Part shown: positions 41,579 to 51,023 of the stretch, one piece after another
Numbering within the stretch: the stretch's first letter is position 1
Layout of the letters: every line of letters begins with the position of its first letter
Assembly: GCF_000712295.1 (NCBI RefSeq)
Contig: NZ_JMKI01000016.1
Location: 1 to 64,000 of the forward strand
Origin: Synergistes jonesii
GTDB taxonomy: Bacteria; Synergistota; Synergistia; Synergistales; Synergistaceae
Length of the DNA: 64,000 bases
Direction: 5' to 3'
The notes under the pieces: model-generated
What the model saw: only the letters and a program-made list of their open reading frames with translations
Told to the model about the DNA's origin: nothing
The model's database searches: none
Made by a program: the position numbers and the translations under genes

Positions 41579-41681
41579 CAGATAATCCTCCCTCTTAATA
41601 TTTTTTTACATTAAAGTGATCCAAAGCTCACACAATAGGATTGAAGAGATTGCCCCCGTCCTTTCCAGTCATTAGTTTATT

Positions 41682-42668
41682 TTAATGTTTGACCCAAGTC
41701 CCTACTTTCTTTTCGACGGCCTTAGTATAAATGAGCCTTGCCGTCATAACGTCGTTGCAGGCTATGCCCATTGGGGCTGCCGTTCTGCGTCCCTTGAGCA
41801 CCACAGGCTTTTTGCCAACGATTACTTCGCTCATCTCTGCGTATATTTCTTGCTCAGTAGGATACCCCTGGAAGTATACCCCGCCACCTTGCATATATTC
41901 ATATTGACCACGGTCGTCTATTACATAGACCGGCGCTTCTGTCATAACGTCCGCACAGAACGCAGAATCATGATCCACAGCTATGCAGAGGACATCGTTC
42001 TTGAGATATGATTTTTTAACGAAACGCTGTGGATTTGCAAGCACTGGGCAACATGTAATCACGATGTCCGCGTCCTTGCAGGCCTCTTCAATCGACTTAG
42101 CCTTAACTACTTCAAGATCGTTAAACGCCGCTCTTGCGTCAGCCTCAAGCTTGTCCAGCTGTACAGCAAGCGGATCGTACGCAGCTACGGTTCTGAGAGC
42201 TGGGAACTGCGTCTTTATAGCATGCACGCTGATGCGCCCCTGGGTGCCGGCACCTATTACCGCTAGTTTAGAGCTCTTGGGGTCAGCGAAATATTTCGCA
42301 ATGACGGCACTTGCAGCACCGGTGCGCATCGTTGTCAGATATGTGGCGTCCATTACGGAAATCATGTGTCCATCGTTTGAATCGGTAATTATAAACAGAC
42401 CGATGTTATAAGGCATATTTTTCTGCAAGTTTTCAGGGAATCCAGATATCCATTTCTCTCCACATGTATCCACGCCTCCACCTATCCAGCATGGCATAGC
42501 ATGGATGTAGCAATTTTCTCTTGGGTGGATACCTATCTTAGCCGGCATTTCTACCTTGCCCTCACCCTTAAGACGCCAACCTTCTTCAACGGCCGATATG
42601 ACATCAGCCATGGAGATATTGAGCGATATAACATCGTCCTCCGAAAGCCATAAAACTTCATTCAACAT
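41682..42668 (-). CDS. Ornithine cyclodeaminase/mu-crystallin family dehydrogenase
   Basis: A 328-residue NAD(P)-dependent enzyme. The Rossmann motif is SSKLAVIGAGTQGRISVHAI near 130; the family substrate-binding stretch is near TTMRTGAASAVIAKYFADP, with Arg and Asp candidates and a late AVDHDSAFCADVMTEAPVYVIDD. Members include ornithine cyclodeaminase, ketimine reductase and alanine dehydrogenase. First gene of the leftward TRAP operon and divergent from the CdaR-type regulator, which likely controls it. Substrate inferred to be an amino acid or imine. Confidence 0.9.
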   Translation of the reverse strand: MLNEVLWLSEDDVISLNISMADVISAVEEGWRLKGEGKVEMPAKIGIHPRENCYIHAMPCWIGGGVDTCGEKWISGFPENLQKNMPYNIGLFIITDSNDGHMISVMDATYLTTMRTGAASAVIAKYFADPKSSKLAVIGAGTQGRISVHAIKTQFPALRTVAAYDPLAVQLDKLEADARAAFNDLEVVKAKSIEEACKDADIVITCCPVLANPQRFVKKSYLKNDVLCIAVDHDSAFCADVMTEAPVYVIDDRGQYEYMQGGGVYFQGYPTEQEIYAEMSEVIVGKKPVVLKGRRTAAPMGIACNDVMTARLIYTKAVEKKVGTWVKH

Positions 42669-42891
42669 AATATAGCCCCTCCTGTTAACATATTTCAGCT
42701 ACTAATTAATATTTTTGGGAAAACAGTTTCCAACTTAGAACTTTCCTCTACATCTTTAGTATAAATTTAAGATTAATAAAGTTCCCACCTTTCATCAAGC
42801 GATGTTTATATAAAAATATTTCAATTAGCCTTTATAAATATTATATGGTTTGCTATTATTAAAATCATTGGAATAATGTTAAAAGATTTTT

Positions 42892-42946
42892 CCTAAAAAT
42901 CACCTTTTTTAGGATAAATGCCTAACATATATTGCCTAAAAATCAC
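42892..42946. promoter_or_regulatory. Repeated operator-like motif in the divergent region
   Basis: CCTAAAAATCAC occurs at 42892-42903 and again at 42935-42946, 43 bases apart (about four helical turns). The first is also half of an inverted repeat with TTTTTTAGG (42905-42913). The gap between the divergent genes (42669-43069) is about 400 bases and AT-rich. The CdaR-type regulator is the likely binder; that is inference. Confidence 0.55.
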
Positions 42947-43069
42947 TAAGAGAAAAACCTATTTTTATATATTCTTTATGGCACTTGCATAATAACATTA
43001 AGTACATTATACTTTTTCTAAATATTTTCGCCTCGAAACCACAAATAATAATGAAGGGGAGCACGTAGT

Positions 43070-44293
43070 TTGTTCACAGATGTCCTGACTCAGTTCGCCC
43101 AAGAAATAGTTGAGAATACAGAGGCCATTATCGGGCACAATGTCACTATTACAGATAAAAACGGAATTATTATAGGGGTAACAAATAAGAAGCGCATAGG
43201 CACCCTTCATGCTTCTTCTTTTTCTGTAATTCAGAATGATACAGCTGAAGGGCTTTATGAAGAAGAAGCAAAAGCTATCGGTGTCCTAGAAGGAGTATGC
43301 CTTCCCATACATCTTGGGAAAGAAACAATCGGTACCGTATCAGTTGCAGGACGACCGGACGAAGTCGACAAATATGGACATCTTGTACAAAAAGAGGTCG
43401 AGCTGTTCTTACGAGAAAAATCGTTGACAGAGATATCAAAACTTAAAGAAAATGCACTCTGTAATTTAGTAAACCAAATACTTACGTTTAAACCCGACGA
43501 CGTAAACACGGATATAATAGTCTCATATGCAAAAAGCTTGGGATATAATTTTGAAAATGCAAAAATAATCATTTTAATCGACATCAACCACTTTTCAGAC
43601 ATTGTCAACAATATTCACAGATCGGAACGATATTCACATGAAGCAGAACTGCGCGTGCAAACAATCAAGCTTACTATTCTAAGCGTTCTACGAGGCATCT
43701 TCATCAACCCCCAGGATATTGTGATAAATATAGCTTCTGACAAATATGTAGCCTTGCTTGACCTATCCGGACGGCTGAACAAAGATATAAAGGCATACGT
43801 CGAAGAAAGGACTGAAACAGTTTTCAACGAGATGAGCCGACTCGGGTATTCCGCCATCGTCGGAATTGGATCCGTTTCCCCAAATATTGCAGGGCTTGCA
43901 GATTCATACCGTAGCGCATGCAAAGCCATTTCTATTGGAAATAAGGTAAAACGCAAATCGGGTATATACAACATTGAAAATTATGAGATTGAAGACTTGT
44001 TCCTATCACTGAACCGAGACACCGTAAAAAAATATATTAACCATGTGCTTGGCAGCCTCATTAATTCACCAATCTGGGACAAAGAGACAGAAAAAACTCT
44101 GCGAGAAGTCCTCAAAAATCCGTGCAGGCCTGGCTATATTTCCAAAAATCTCGGTATCCACAGGAATTCGTTGTATTATCGTATCGAAAAAATAGAAGAA
44201 TTTTCCGGAATCAATCTCAAAGACCAGAATGACTTCACGAAAATAAAAATCGCATTAATATTATATGATTTATTTTCCGCAATGAAAGATTAA
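43070..44293 (+). CDS. CdaR family (sugar diacid/PucR-like) transcriptional regulator
   Basis: The 407-residue regulator begins at TTG 43070, eight bases after GGGGAG. N-terminal diacid-recognition domain at about 1-135 (VENTEAIIGHNVTITDKNGIIIGVTNKKRIG..., LPIHLGKETIGTVSVAG), a middle GGDEF-like domain, and C-terminal PucR HTH (SKNLGIHRNSLYYRIEKIEEFSGINL) at about 355-395. It would sense a carboxylic acid. It faces the ornithine cyclodeaminase-TRAP operon across a 400-base gap that holds paired CCTAAAAATCAC motifs. Confidence 0.92.
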   Translation: MFTDVLTQFAQEIVENTEAIIGHNVTITDKNGIIIGVTNKKRIGTLHASSFSVIQNDTAEGLYEEEAKAIGVLEGVCLPIHLGKETIGTVSVAGRPDEVDKYGHLVQKEVELFLREKSLTEISKLKENALCNLVNQILTFKPDDVNTDIIVSYAKSLGYNFENAKIIILIDINHFSDIVNNIHRSERYSHEAELRVQTIKLTILSVLRGIFINPQDIVINIASDKYVALLDLSGRLNKDIKAYVEERTETVFNEMSRLGYSAIVGIGSVSPNIAGLADSYRSACKAISIGNKVKRKSGIYNIENYEIEDLFLSLNRDTVKKYINHVLGSLINSPIWDKETEKTLREVLKNPCRPGYISKNLGIHRNSLYYRIEKIEEFSGINLKDQNDFTKIKIALILYDLFSAMKD

Positions 44294-44477
44294 TAATATA
44301 AACTATTAAGCTGCTATCTGTTAAGCAATTGGGAAATAGTAAAACCCATATAAAAGTTTTCTAAATAATATAAAAAGCCTTCGCGTCGGGCGTATATGAT
44401 GCACGAAGCACCGCGCCGGCGTTAAACGCGAGCTGCGGTTATATAATAATGGTGAAAGCGCAAGAAGGGGGAAGGCG

Positions 44478-45326
44478 ATGAAGAGAAGAAGGATATTCGC
44501 GTTCACGATCTGCGCGGCGCTTTTGGCGCTCTCAGCGGCTATCGCCACGTCCGCCGGCGCCCCGCTCATGCGCTATTACGGCGTGGACGTCGGCCAGGGC
44601 GACTGTTCTCTTTTCATACTGCCCGGAGGCGAAACGATGGTGATAGACGCGGGACCGGAGAAGAACGCGCGGCGGACCGCGCGCTACCTCAAGTCGTGCG
44701 GCGTGAGGAAAATAGACCTGCTCGTAGCGACGCATCCCCACGAGGATCATATCGGCGGCATGAGGGCGCTGCTTTCGGCGTTCCCAGTCGGCATGATCTG
44801 GGACAGCGGCTTCAGCTGGGGCTCGCATATACAGGAAAAGTTTTACCGCGAGATAAAAAAGAGAAACATCCCGTTTAAAACGGTGGGGCGCGGATACGCG
44901 GCGAAGTTGGGCGGCGCGGAGCTCAGGGTGCTCGCGCCGGCGCGCCGCCTCAAGAACACGAGGAGCGACCCGAACAACAATTGCGTCGTTATGCTCGTGA
45001 CGTACGGAAAAATTTCATTCCTTATGACGGGGGACATGGAGCGCGAGGAGTACGCGTCGATAAGGCCGCTCCCGCGCGCGACGGTGCTGAAGGCCGCTCA
45101 TCACGGAAGCAGCAACGGCACCAGCGCGCGGCTGCTGCGCGAGGTGTCGCCCGAGATCATAGTCATCAGCTATGCGAAGGAGAACGACTACGGTTACCCG
45201 CACAGGGAGACCGTCGCAGCGATAAGGCAGGCCGGCGTAAGGCGCTTCGACACGGCGGACGGCGCCGTCAAGCTGCGCACCGACGGTACGTCGGTGATTT
45301 TCGACGGAAAGAGGGAGGTCAAATGA
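44478..45326 (+). CDS. ComEC/Rec2-like metallo-beta-lactamase-fold hydrolase, exported
   Basis: The 282-residue protein has an N-terminal hydrophobic segment (FAFTICAALLALSAAIATSAGA) that fits a signal peptide or anchor, then the C-terminal domain of ComEC as a free protein: metal motif ATHPHEDHIGGM, FLMTGDMEREE and LKAAHHGSSNGTS. Such free-standing enzymes may hydrolyse nucleic acid or phosphodiesters at the surface. It overlaps the DUF3006 gene by four bases, a common pair in Gram-positives and some other phyla. Confidence 0.9.
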   Translation: MKRRRIFAFTICAALLALSAAIATSAGAPLMRYYGVDVGQGDCSLFILPGGETMVIDAGPEKNARRTARYLKSCGVRKIDLLVATHPHEDHIGGMRALLSAFPVGMIWDSGFSWGSHIQEKFYREIKKRNIPFKTVGRGYAAKLGGAELRVLAPARRLKNTRSDPNNNCVVMLVTYGKISFLMTGDMEREEYASIRPLPRATVLKAAHHGSSNGTSARLLREVSPEIIVISYAKENDYGYPHRETVAAIRQAGVRRFDTADGAVKLRTDGTSVIFDGKREVK

Positions 45327-45553
45327 AGGAGAGGCAGAAAACAAAATCGTCAATTCTTTTTATCGACGCGGTCAGCGGCGGAATAGCGCGGCTTTTGCCC
45401 GAGGAGGGCGCGGCGTTCGTCTTTCCGCTGAGGCTTCTGCCCGCCGGCGTGCGCGGCGGCGAGTCGATAAGGCTGACCGCCTCGCTGTACGAGGAGAAGG
45501 GGCGCCGCGAAAAGACGGATGCCCTGCTGCGCGAAATGAAAGAGAGAAAATAA
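45323..45553 (+). CDS. DUF3006 family protein
   Basis: A 76-residue protein, starting at ATG 45323 inside the ATGA overlap. The core ILFIDAVSGGIARLLPEEGAAFVFPLRLLPAGVRGGESIRL is a small beta-barrel typical of DUF3006, often found just after the ComEC-like hydrolase gene. It is probably a companion of the hydrolase; the biochemical role is unknown. Confidence 0.82.
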   Translation: MKERQKTKSSILFIDAVSGGIARLLPEEGAAFVFPLRLLPAGVRGGESIRLTASLYEEKGRREKTDALLREMKERK

Positions 45554-45595
45554 CTCCGCGCGGCGCTCGGCGGCGAAGTCTTCATCTACTAAGGC

Positions 45596-45623
45596 GCGCG
45601 TCCCGCCGATCGGCGGGACGCGC
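45596..45623. terminator. 28-bp perfect palindrome between convergent genes
   Basis: The arms 45596-45609 and 45610-45623 are exact reverse complements (GCGCGTCCCGCCGA and TCGGCGGGACGCGC). It lies between the ends of the rightward DUF3006 gene and the leftward liv operon. There is no T run, so it may be a bidirectional terminator-like or 3'-end-stabilising hairpin. Confidence 0.55.
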
Positions 45624-45664
45624 ATATGGATGTTCTGCCCCTGCCGTTTTTGCAGCGGCGCGCC

Positions 45665-46387
45665 TCAGCCTCCTAGATAGGCTTTTTTTATCGCTGGCGA
45701 GGCCAGCAGTTCTTCGCCTGTGCCCGTAGTGACGACCTTGCCGGTCTCCAGCACGTAGCCGCGGCTCGCGACCGAGAGCGCCATGCGCGCGTTCTGCTCG
45801 ACGAGCAGAATAGTCGCGCCGCCGCGGTGCAGGTCGCCTATGATGTCGAATATCTGTTCCACGAGTATCGGAGCTAAGCCCATCGACGGTTCGTCGAGCA
45901 TCAGCAGCTTCGGACGGCTCATCAGCGCGCGCCCCATCGCGAGCATCTGCTGTTCGCCGCCCGAGAGCGTGCCCGCCTGCTGGCGTTTGCGCTCTTTGAG
46001 GCGGGGGAATAAGCCGTAGACTTTCTCAATGTCTTCGCCGACGCCGGAGGCGCCGCGCGCTTCGCGCGTGTAGGCCCCCATCTCAAGGTTTTCCTTGACC
46101 GTCATGTGCAGGAAGATGCGCCGTCCCTCCGGCACCTGCGCGAGGCCGCGTTCGACTATCTTGTGCGGCGGTACGCGCAGCAGGTCCTCCCCGAAGAAGG
46201 AGATGCCGCCGCTGCTCGGGTGCAGCAGCCCCGATATCGTGTTCAGCGTGGTGGATTTGCCGGCGCCGTTAGCGCCGATCAGCGTGACGACTTCTCCTTC
46301 GTACACCTCGAAGGAGACCCCCTTGATGGCGTGTATGCTGCCGTAATAGACGTTGATATCGCTGACTTTCAGAATCGGTTCCGCCAT
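45665..46387 (-). CDS. livF: Branched-chain amino acid ABC transporter ATPase LivF
   Basis: A 240-residue ATPase starting at ATG 46387. Walker A is GANGAGKSTTLN, the signature is LSGGEQQMLAMGRALMSRPKLLMLDEPSMGL with Walker B inside it, and the switch His is in the VEQNARMALSVA region. The frame remains open far upstream through livG in another frame; that extension is a shadow. Its ATG shares one base with the livG stop. It powers uptake of Leu, Ile, Val or similar. Confidence 0.95.
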   Translation of the reverse strand: MAEPILKVSDINVYYGSIHAIKGVSFEVYEGEVVTLIGANGAGKSTTLNTISGLLHPSSGGISFFGEDLLRVPPHKIVERGLAQVPEGRRIFLHMTVKENLEMGAYTREARGASGVGEDIEKVYGLFPRLKERKRQQAGTLSGGEQQMLAMGRALMSRPKLLMLDEPSMGLAPILVEQIFDIIGDLHRGGATILLVEQNARMALSVASRGYVLETGKVVTTGTGEELLASPAIKKAYLGG

Positions 46388-47238
46388 CAGCGCGCCTCCC
46401 TCTGCTTGCCGAGGTACGCCTCGATGACGGCAGGGTCCGACTGTATGTCCTCGGGCGTGCCCTTGGCTATGATGTGTCCGAAGTTGAGGACGCATATGCC
46501 CTCGCAGATGTTCATCACTAGGTTCATGTCGTGTTCTATAAGTACGATGGCTATCTGGAACATGTCGTGTATCTTGCGGATGTTCTCCATGAGCTCTACG
46601 GTCTCCGACGGGTTCATGCCGGCGGCCGGCTCGTCCAGCAGCAGCAGCGACGGATTCGTCGCGAGCGCGCGCACTATTTCGAGCCGCCTCTGCGCCCCGT
46701 AAGGCAGCGAGCCGGCCTTGACGTCGGCCATGCCCTGCATGTCGAATATCGAAAGCAGCCTGAGCGCACGGCGGTGCGCAGCACGCTCCTCGCGCCGGAA
46801 GCCGGGCAGACGGAGGATCGAGCTCAACATGCCGTAGTGCATCGAGTTGTTCATAGCGACCTTGACGTTGTCCGCCACGCTGAGGTTGCCGAAGAGGCGG
46901 ATGTTCTGGAAGGTGCGCGCGATGCCGGCGCGGTTGACCTGCATCGTCGTCATGCTGTGAGTGTCCTGCCCGTCGAGCAGTATCGTGCCGCTCGTCGGCT
47001 GATAGACCTTTGTCAGCAGGTTGAAGACGGTGGTCTTCCCCGCGCCGTTGGGGCCGATGAGGCCGGCTATTTCGGTGCGCCCTATCGTGAGGTTGAAGTT
47101 CTCGACCGCCTTGAGTCCACCGACGGTGACGCCGAGATTGATGCACTCCAGTATCGGCGATCTGTTGACATCCCGCTCGGGGACCAGCGCCCGCGAAGGG
47201 ACCGGAACGAGCTTCGTCGGCCTGCGCTTAAATGTCAT
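46387..47238 (-). CDS. livG: Branched-chain amino acid ABC transporter ATPase LivG
   Basis: The 283-residue ATPase starts at ATG 47238, after GAGGGAAG; the frame upstream of that is the livM overlap. Walker A GPNGAGKTTVFNLLTK, then signature LPYGAQRRLEIVRALATNPSLLLLDEPAAGMNPSE, an LPYGxQR variant typical of LivG, and IVLIEHDMNLVMN. It pairs with LivF on the LivHM permease. The first 30 residues carry a short basic extension (FKRRPTKLVPVPSR). Confidence 0.95.
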   Translation of the reverse strand: MTFKRRPTKLVPVPSRALVPERDVNRSPILECINLGVTVGGLKAVENFNLTIGRTEIAGLIGPNGAGKTTVFNLLTKVYQPTSGTILLDGQDTHSMTTMQVNRAGIARTFQNIRLFGNLSVADNVKVAMNNSMHYGMLSSILRLPGFRREERAAHRRALRLLSIFDMQGMADVKAGSLPYGAQRRLEIVRALATNPSLLLLDEPAAGMNPSETVELMENIRKIHDMFQIAIVLIEHDMNLVMNICEGICVLNFGHIIAKGTPEDIQSDPAVIEAYLGKQREAR

Positions 47239-48304
47239 CGCCGCTTCCCTCCTCTTTCGCCCTTCTCTTAAAGGGGTTGAAGCGCCGCAGGAATTCCCTG
47301 ACCGCATCATTGTTGGTACCGAGCATGACGGCTATCAGCACCACTGCGTAGAGAAGCATACGGTAGTCGGCGAACTGACGCAGCTTTTCCGGCAGGATGG
47401 TCAGGGCCGCGGCCGCGACGATCGAGCCTAGCATGTTGCCCTGTCCGCCGAGCACTACGAAGACGAGCACGAGTATCGACGTGTTGAAGTCGAATTTATT
47501 TGCGACGATCGTCGAATAGTTCATAGCGAAGAGGCAGCCCGCCGCGCCGGCGAGCGCCGCGGAGGTCACGAAGGCCATCATCTTGTAGCGCGTGATGTTG
47601 ACGCCGACGCTCTCTGCCGCGATGCGGTCGTCGCGGATGGCCATGAAGGCGCGTCCGGAGCGGCTGTTGACAAGATTGAAGACGACTATCAGAGCGATCA
47701 TCGTCAGCAGGAAGCCGGCGGTGAAGGTCGATATTTTCTGAATGCCTCCAATGCCCATAGGGCCACCGATTATCAGCCGTCCGTCCTCGAGCAGGCGCGT
47801 CGAGTCGGTGAGCATGCTCATGCTGACGCCCTCCTTGTCGATGCCGAGGTAGAAGTTATTGAATATGTTCTTTATTATCTCGCCGAAAGCGAGCGTGACT
47901 ATGGCCAGATAGTCGCCCTTGAGGCGCAGAACCGGAATGCCGATAAGGAAGCCGGCGACCGCGGCGAAGGCGGCCCCCGTGAGCATCGCGGCGGCGAGGC
48001 GCAGCGGCGCAAAGGTCACGGCGTCCTGCATCATTATCGCGGCTGTGACTCCGGAGAAGGCTCCCACCGACATGAAGCCGGCGTGTCCGAGCGAAAGCTC
48101 TCCGAGGATACCGACGACGAGGTTCAACGATATCGCCATCACCATGTAGGCGCATATCGGAACAAGCATACCGCGCATTGAGGAGCTGATCGCGCCGGCG
48201 GCGCTCATGAACTGCAGAATCAAGAATGCGGCGGTCACGACGGCGTAAGTGCCGAATACGCGGCGCGCGTTCCCCCGCTTGAGGTTGAAGTATCTTTTCA
48301 GCAT
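47228..48304 (-). CDS. livM: Branched-chain amino acid ABC transporter permease LivM
   Basis: A 358-residue permease with about nine membrane segments, starting at ATG 48304 after AAGGTG. Features: NLVVGILGELSLGHAGFMSVGAFSG, LRLKGDYLAIVTLAFGEIIKNI and the EAA-like RSGRAFMAIRDDRIAAESVGVN loop that meets the ATPases. It overlaps livG by 11 bases and follows livH by four. Order and spacing are those of a normal liv operon. Confidence 0.95.
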   Translation of the reverse strand: MLKRYFNLKRGNARRVFGTYAVVTAAFLILQFMSAAGAISSSMRGMLVPICAYMVMAISLNLVVGILGELSLGHAGFMSVGAFSGVTAAIMMQDAVTFAPLRLAAAMLTGAAFAAVAGFLIGIPVLRLKGDYLAIVTLAFGEIIKNIFNNFYLGIDKEGVSMSMLTDSTRLLEDGRLIIGGPMGIGGIQKISTFTAGFLLTMIALIVVFNLVNSRSGRAFMAIRDDRIAAESVGVNITRYKMMAFVTSAALAGAAGCLFAMNYSTIVANKFDFNTSILVLVFVVLGGQGNMLGSIVAAAALTILPEKLRQFADYRMLLYAVVLIAVMLGTNNDAVREFLRRFNPFKRRAKEEGSGDDI

Positions 48305-48308
48305 CGCG

Positions 48309-49190
48309 CTACACCTTTTCCTGCATTTCAACGCCGAGCAGCCCAGCCGGCTTCACGAGCAGCACGATTATCAGCACTGCGAAGACTATCGCGTCCGAGA
48401 GCTGCGTAGAGATATAGGCCTTGGCGAAAATTTCGATGACCCCGAGCAGCAGACCGCCGAACAGCGCGCCTGGGATGGAGCCTATGCCGCCGAAGACCGC
48501 GGCCGTGAAGGCCTTGATGCCAGGCATCGAGCCGGTGGTCGGCATCAGAGTCGGGTAGGAGGAGCAGAGCAGCACGCCGGCGACCGCGGCGAGGCCGGAG
48601 CCGATCGCGAAGGTCATGGATATCGTAGCGTTGACGTTGATGCCCATCAGCTGCGCCGCACCTTTGTCCTCGGAGCAGGCGCGCATCGCCTTGCCCATGC
48701 GCGTGCGCCCTGTGAACCACATAAGGCAGAGCATGATGATCACGCAGGTCACGATGGTTATCATCGTGACGTACGAAACGGAAAGCTGGCCGTCAAAGAG
48801 TTTGAGCGAGCCCTTCGCGACGACCGGGGGGAACATTTTCGGATTGGAAGTCCAGAGCAGCAGCGCCGCGTTTTGCAGGAAGTAGCTGACGCCGATTGCG
48901 GTGATGAGCACCGCGAGCGACGGCGCCTGGCGCAGAGGCTTGTAGGCAAGCCTCTCGACGATGATGCCGAGCACGGTGCAGACAGCCATCGCCAGCGCCA
49001 CGCCGACTACCGCCGGCAGCTTGAAGCGCGACACCGCGTAGAAGCACACGTAGGCCCCCACCATGATGACGTCGCCGTGCGCGAAGTTGAGCATCTTCGC
49101 GATGCCGTACACCATGGTATAGCCAAGGGCGATGATCGCGTATACGCTGCCCAGGCTGAGCCCGCTGATGACAAAGTTTAAAAAAGTCAT
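48309..49190 (-). CDS. livH: Branched-chain amino acid ABC transporter permease LivH
   Basis: The 293-residue permease starts at ATG 49190, after GAGGGG. It begins FLNFVISGLSLGSVYAIIALGYTMVYGIAKMLNFAHGDVIMVGAYV, the LivH family N-terminus, and has the EAA loop at GRTRMGKAMRACSEDKGAAQLMGI. About eight to nine membrane helices. It lies 180 bases downstream of the substrate-binding gene; a GC-rich inverted region in that gap could partly terminate, as is usual between livJ and livH. Confidence 0.95.
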   Translation of the reverse strand: MTFLNFVISGLSLGSVYAIIALGYTMVYGIAKMLNFAHGDVIMVGAYVCFYAVSRFKLPAVVGVALAMAVCTVLGIIVERLAYKPLRQAPSLAVLITAIGVSYFLQNAALLLWTSNPKMFPPVVAKGSLKLFDGQLSVSYVTMITIVTCVIIMLCLMWFTGRTRMGKAMRACSEDKGAAQLMGINVNATISMTFAIGSGLAAVAGVLLCSSYPTLMPTTGSMPGIKAFTAAVFGGIGSIPGALFGGLLLGVIEIFAKAYISTQLSDAIVFAVLIIVLLVKPAGLLGVEMQEKV

Positions 49191-49370
49191 AAAGACACCC
49201 CTCGGATATGATAAGTATCCCGCCCCCGGCGGGAGCTTCGGCACGCCGGACTCCGGACACGCCAAAGGGCGTCTGAAAAGCCTGAGCAAAAAACTTTCAG
49301 ACGCGCCGCAAAAAGCGGCGGGGTCAGATGGCCGTTCTTTCCCCCGCCGCGGTCAAAAGCTAAAAAACGC

Positions 49371-50513
49371 TTAGTCGAGACCGACGTAAGCCCCGTTCTT
49401 GATCACCATGCCCTTCGGCGTCTTCGTGACCGCACCGTCCTTGCCCCACGTCATACTATTGCCGGTGAGGCCGCTGAATTTCATGGAGGTGAACTGCTTG
49501 ATCATGATGTCGCAAAGGGCCTTCGCGCTCATCTCCGGCTTCGCCTTGCCGAGCTCGATAGCCTGCTTGTAGGCGTAAATGCAGTCGTAGCCGTCGGCCG
49601 CGAATTGATTCGGCACGTCGCCGTATTTCTTCTTATATTTTGCGACGAAAGCGGCCGTGCGCTTATCCTTCGAGTCCGCGTTGAAGGGCGTCAGCAGCAT
49701 GACGCCCTCCGCGAGCGAGGTATTGAAGCCCTCCATCGTGAGGATGCCGTCCATACCGTCGACGCCGAACCACTTCGGCGCGAAGCCCATGCCGGCGGCT
49801 TGGGCGAGGATGAGCGAAGCGTGCTGATAGTACATCGGCAGGAATACGAGCTGAGCGCCCTTCTTCTGCGAGTTCGTCAGCTGCACCGAGAAGTCGGTGT
49901 CCTGGCCGTCCATGAAGGTCGTATCGCTGACGACCGCGAGACCGAGCTGCTTCGCTTTGGCTACAAACGTATCGTGGATGCCCTTTGAATAGACGTCGTC
50001 GTTCTTCCAGATGACGGCTACCTTATTGGCGAGCTTCTTGTTGACCATGTACTGCGCGGAGGCTGCGCCCTGGTTGGGGTCGACGAAGCACATCTGGAAC
50101 ACGTTGTCCTTGCCCTTCGTCACCGCTACGGCCGAAGCGGAGGGAGTCAGCGCGAATATACGGTCGGAGAAGTTCTCGGCGGCCGTGGCTTCACAGGGCT
50201 TTGAAGTGACGGAGCCGAGCGACAGCTGCATGCCCCAGTCTTTGAGCGCGTTGTAGGCGTTGACGGCTTTCTCCGCGTCGTGCGTGTCGTCCTCGTAGCG
50301 CAGCTCCAATTTGACGCCTTCAACGCCTCCCGCGGCGTTGATTTCGTCTACCGCGATCTGGGCGCCGTTTTTGGCCGAGTTGCCGTAAATAGCCGCCCCG
50401 CCGGTAAGCGGCCCCGTGCCGCCGATCTTGAATGCCGCGTTCGCGGCGAATGAGCAGCTTGCCGCCGCCGAGACCGTGAGAGCTGCTATTGCAAGCGTAA
50501 GAAACTTTTTCAT
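49371..50513 (-). CDS. livJ: Branched-chain amino acid ABC transporter substrate-binding protein
   Basis: A 380-residue periplasmic binding protein starting at ATG 50513, after AAAGGGAG. Signal peptide FLTLAIAALTVSAAASCSFAANA; a Cys near 20 might allow lipidation but the context is not a strict lipobox. Mature features: FKIGGTGPLTGGAAIYGNSAKNGAQIAVDEINAAGGV (split), and VAVIWKNDDVYSKGIHDTF. The following permease and ATPase genes complete the importer. Ligand type by family only. Confidence 0.94.
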   Translation of the reverse strand: MKKFLTLAIAALTVSAAASCSFAANAAFKIGGTGPLTGGAAIYGNSAKNGAQIAVDEINAAGGVEGVKLELRYEDDTHDAEKAVNAYNALKDWGMQLSLGSVTSKPCEATAAENFSDRIFALTPSASAVAVTKGKDNVFQMCFVDPNQGAASAQYMVNKKLANKVAVIWKNDDVYSKGIHDTFVAKAKQLGLAVVSDTTFMDGQDTDFSVQLTNSQKKGAQLVFLPMYYQHASLILAQAAGMGFAPKWFGVDGMDGILTMEGFNTSLAEGVMLLTPFNADSKDKRTAAFVAKYKKKYGDVPNQFAADGYDCIYAYKQAIELGKAKPEMSAKALCDIMIKQFTSMKFSGLTGNSMTWGKDGAVTKTPKGMVIKNGAYVGLD

Positions 50514-50688
50514 CTGGACGTACTCCCTTTCAGCAAAATTTGCTTTATTAAATATGTCGGCCAGCCTTTGGAGCGCTTCCCTACGGCCGTGCGGGAAGAG
50601 GCTTCGCGGCGGACGTCTCATAGGCGCGGAAAAAGAGCGGCGGGGCGAAAAACGCCCTGCGAATGCTTCTTGCCCAGCGCATTTTGGA

Positions 50689-50717
50689 ATTATAGATTAC
50701 AGATGGGTGAAAGTCAA
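50689..50717 (-). promoter_or_regulatory. Promoter of the liv operon
   Basis: Leftward TTGACT (50717-50712), 17-base spacer and TATAAT (50694-50689). The start near 50682 gives a leader of about 170 bases before livJ. In the gap 50514-51023, TCGTCGCGACGA (50764-50775) is a perfect palindrome of unknown role; I see nothing else there that I can support. Confidence 0.78.
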
Positions 50718-51023
50718 TAATATTTTATTTACCGCCGCTATATTGTGTTAAGATTTATTTTTATCGTCGCGACGACAAAGCCTATGACAAACGAAACGAA
50801 AAAGAAAGGTCGACGTAAGAAACGCACGTGAAATCGCCTAAATTATTAAAATTTGCATAATTTCCGAAAAACCTCTAAAGGCGGAAGGATGTCATGTGTG
50901 GCGGGGAGCGCGGGGCTCCAAGGCCGCCCGCGCCCTGCGCGATGACAAACCGCCCCTCCGGCTGGCTGCTTGCCGTTTTTTCTCCGCCTTCGCAGGCGTG
51001 CGCAGCCGCCCTTTTATTCCGTT

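Noticed and set aside
45665-47146. A single 493-residue reading frame covering livF and much of the livG region
   Set aside because: Only the part from ATG 46387 is LivF; the upstream extension is Arg/His-rich and is the out-of-frame shadow of livG.
49200-49370. GC-rich palindromic stretch between livJ and livH as a possible riboswitch
   Set aside because: Hairpins such as GTCTGAAAAGC/GCGTCTGAAAG-like pairs are present but no known riboswitch layout is visible; a partial terminator is the simpler view.
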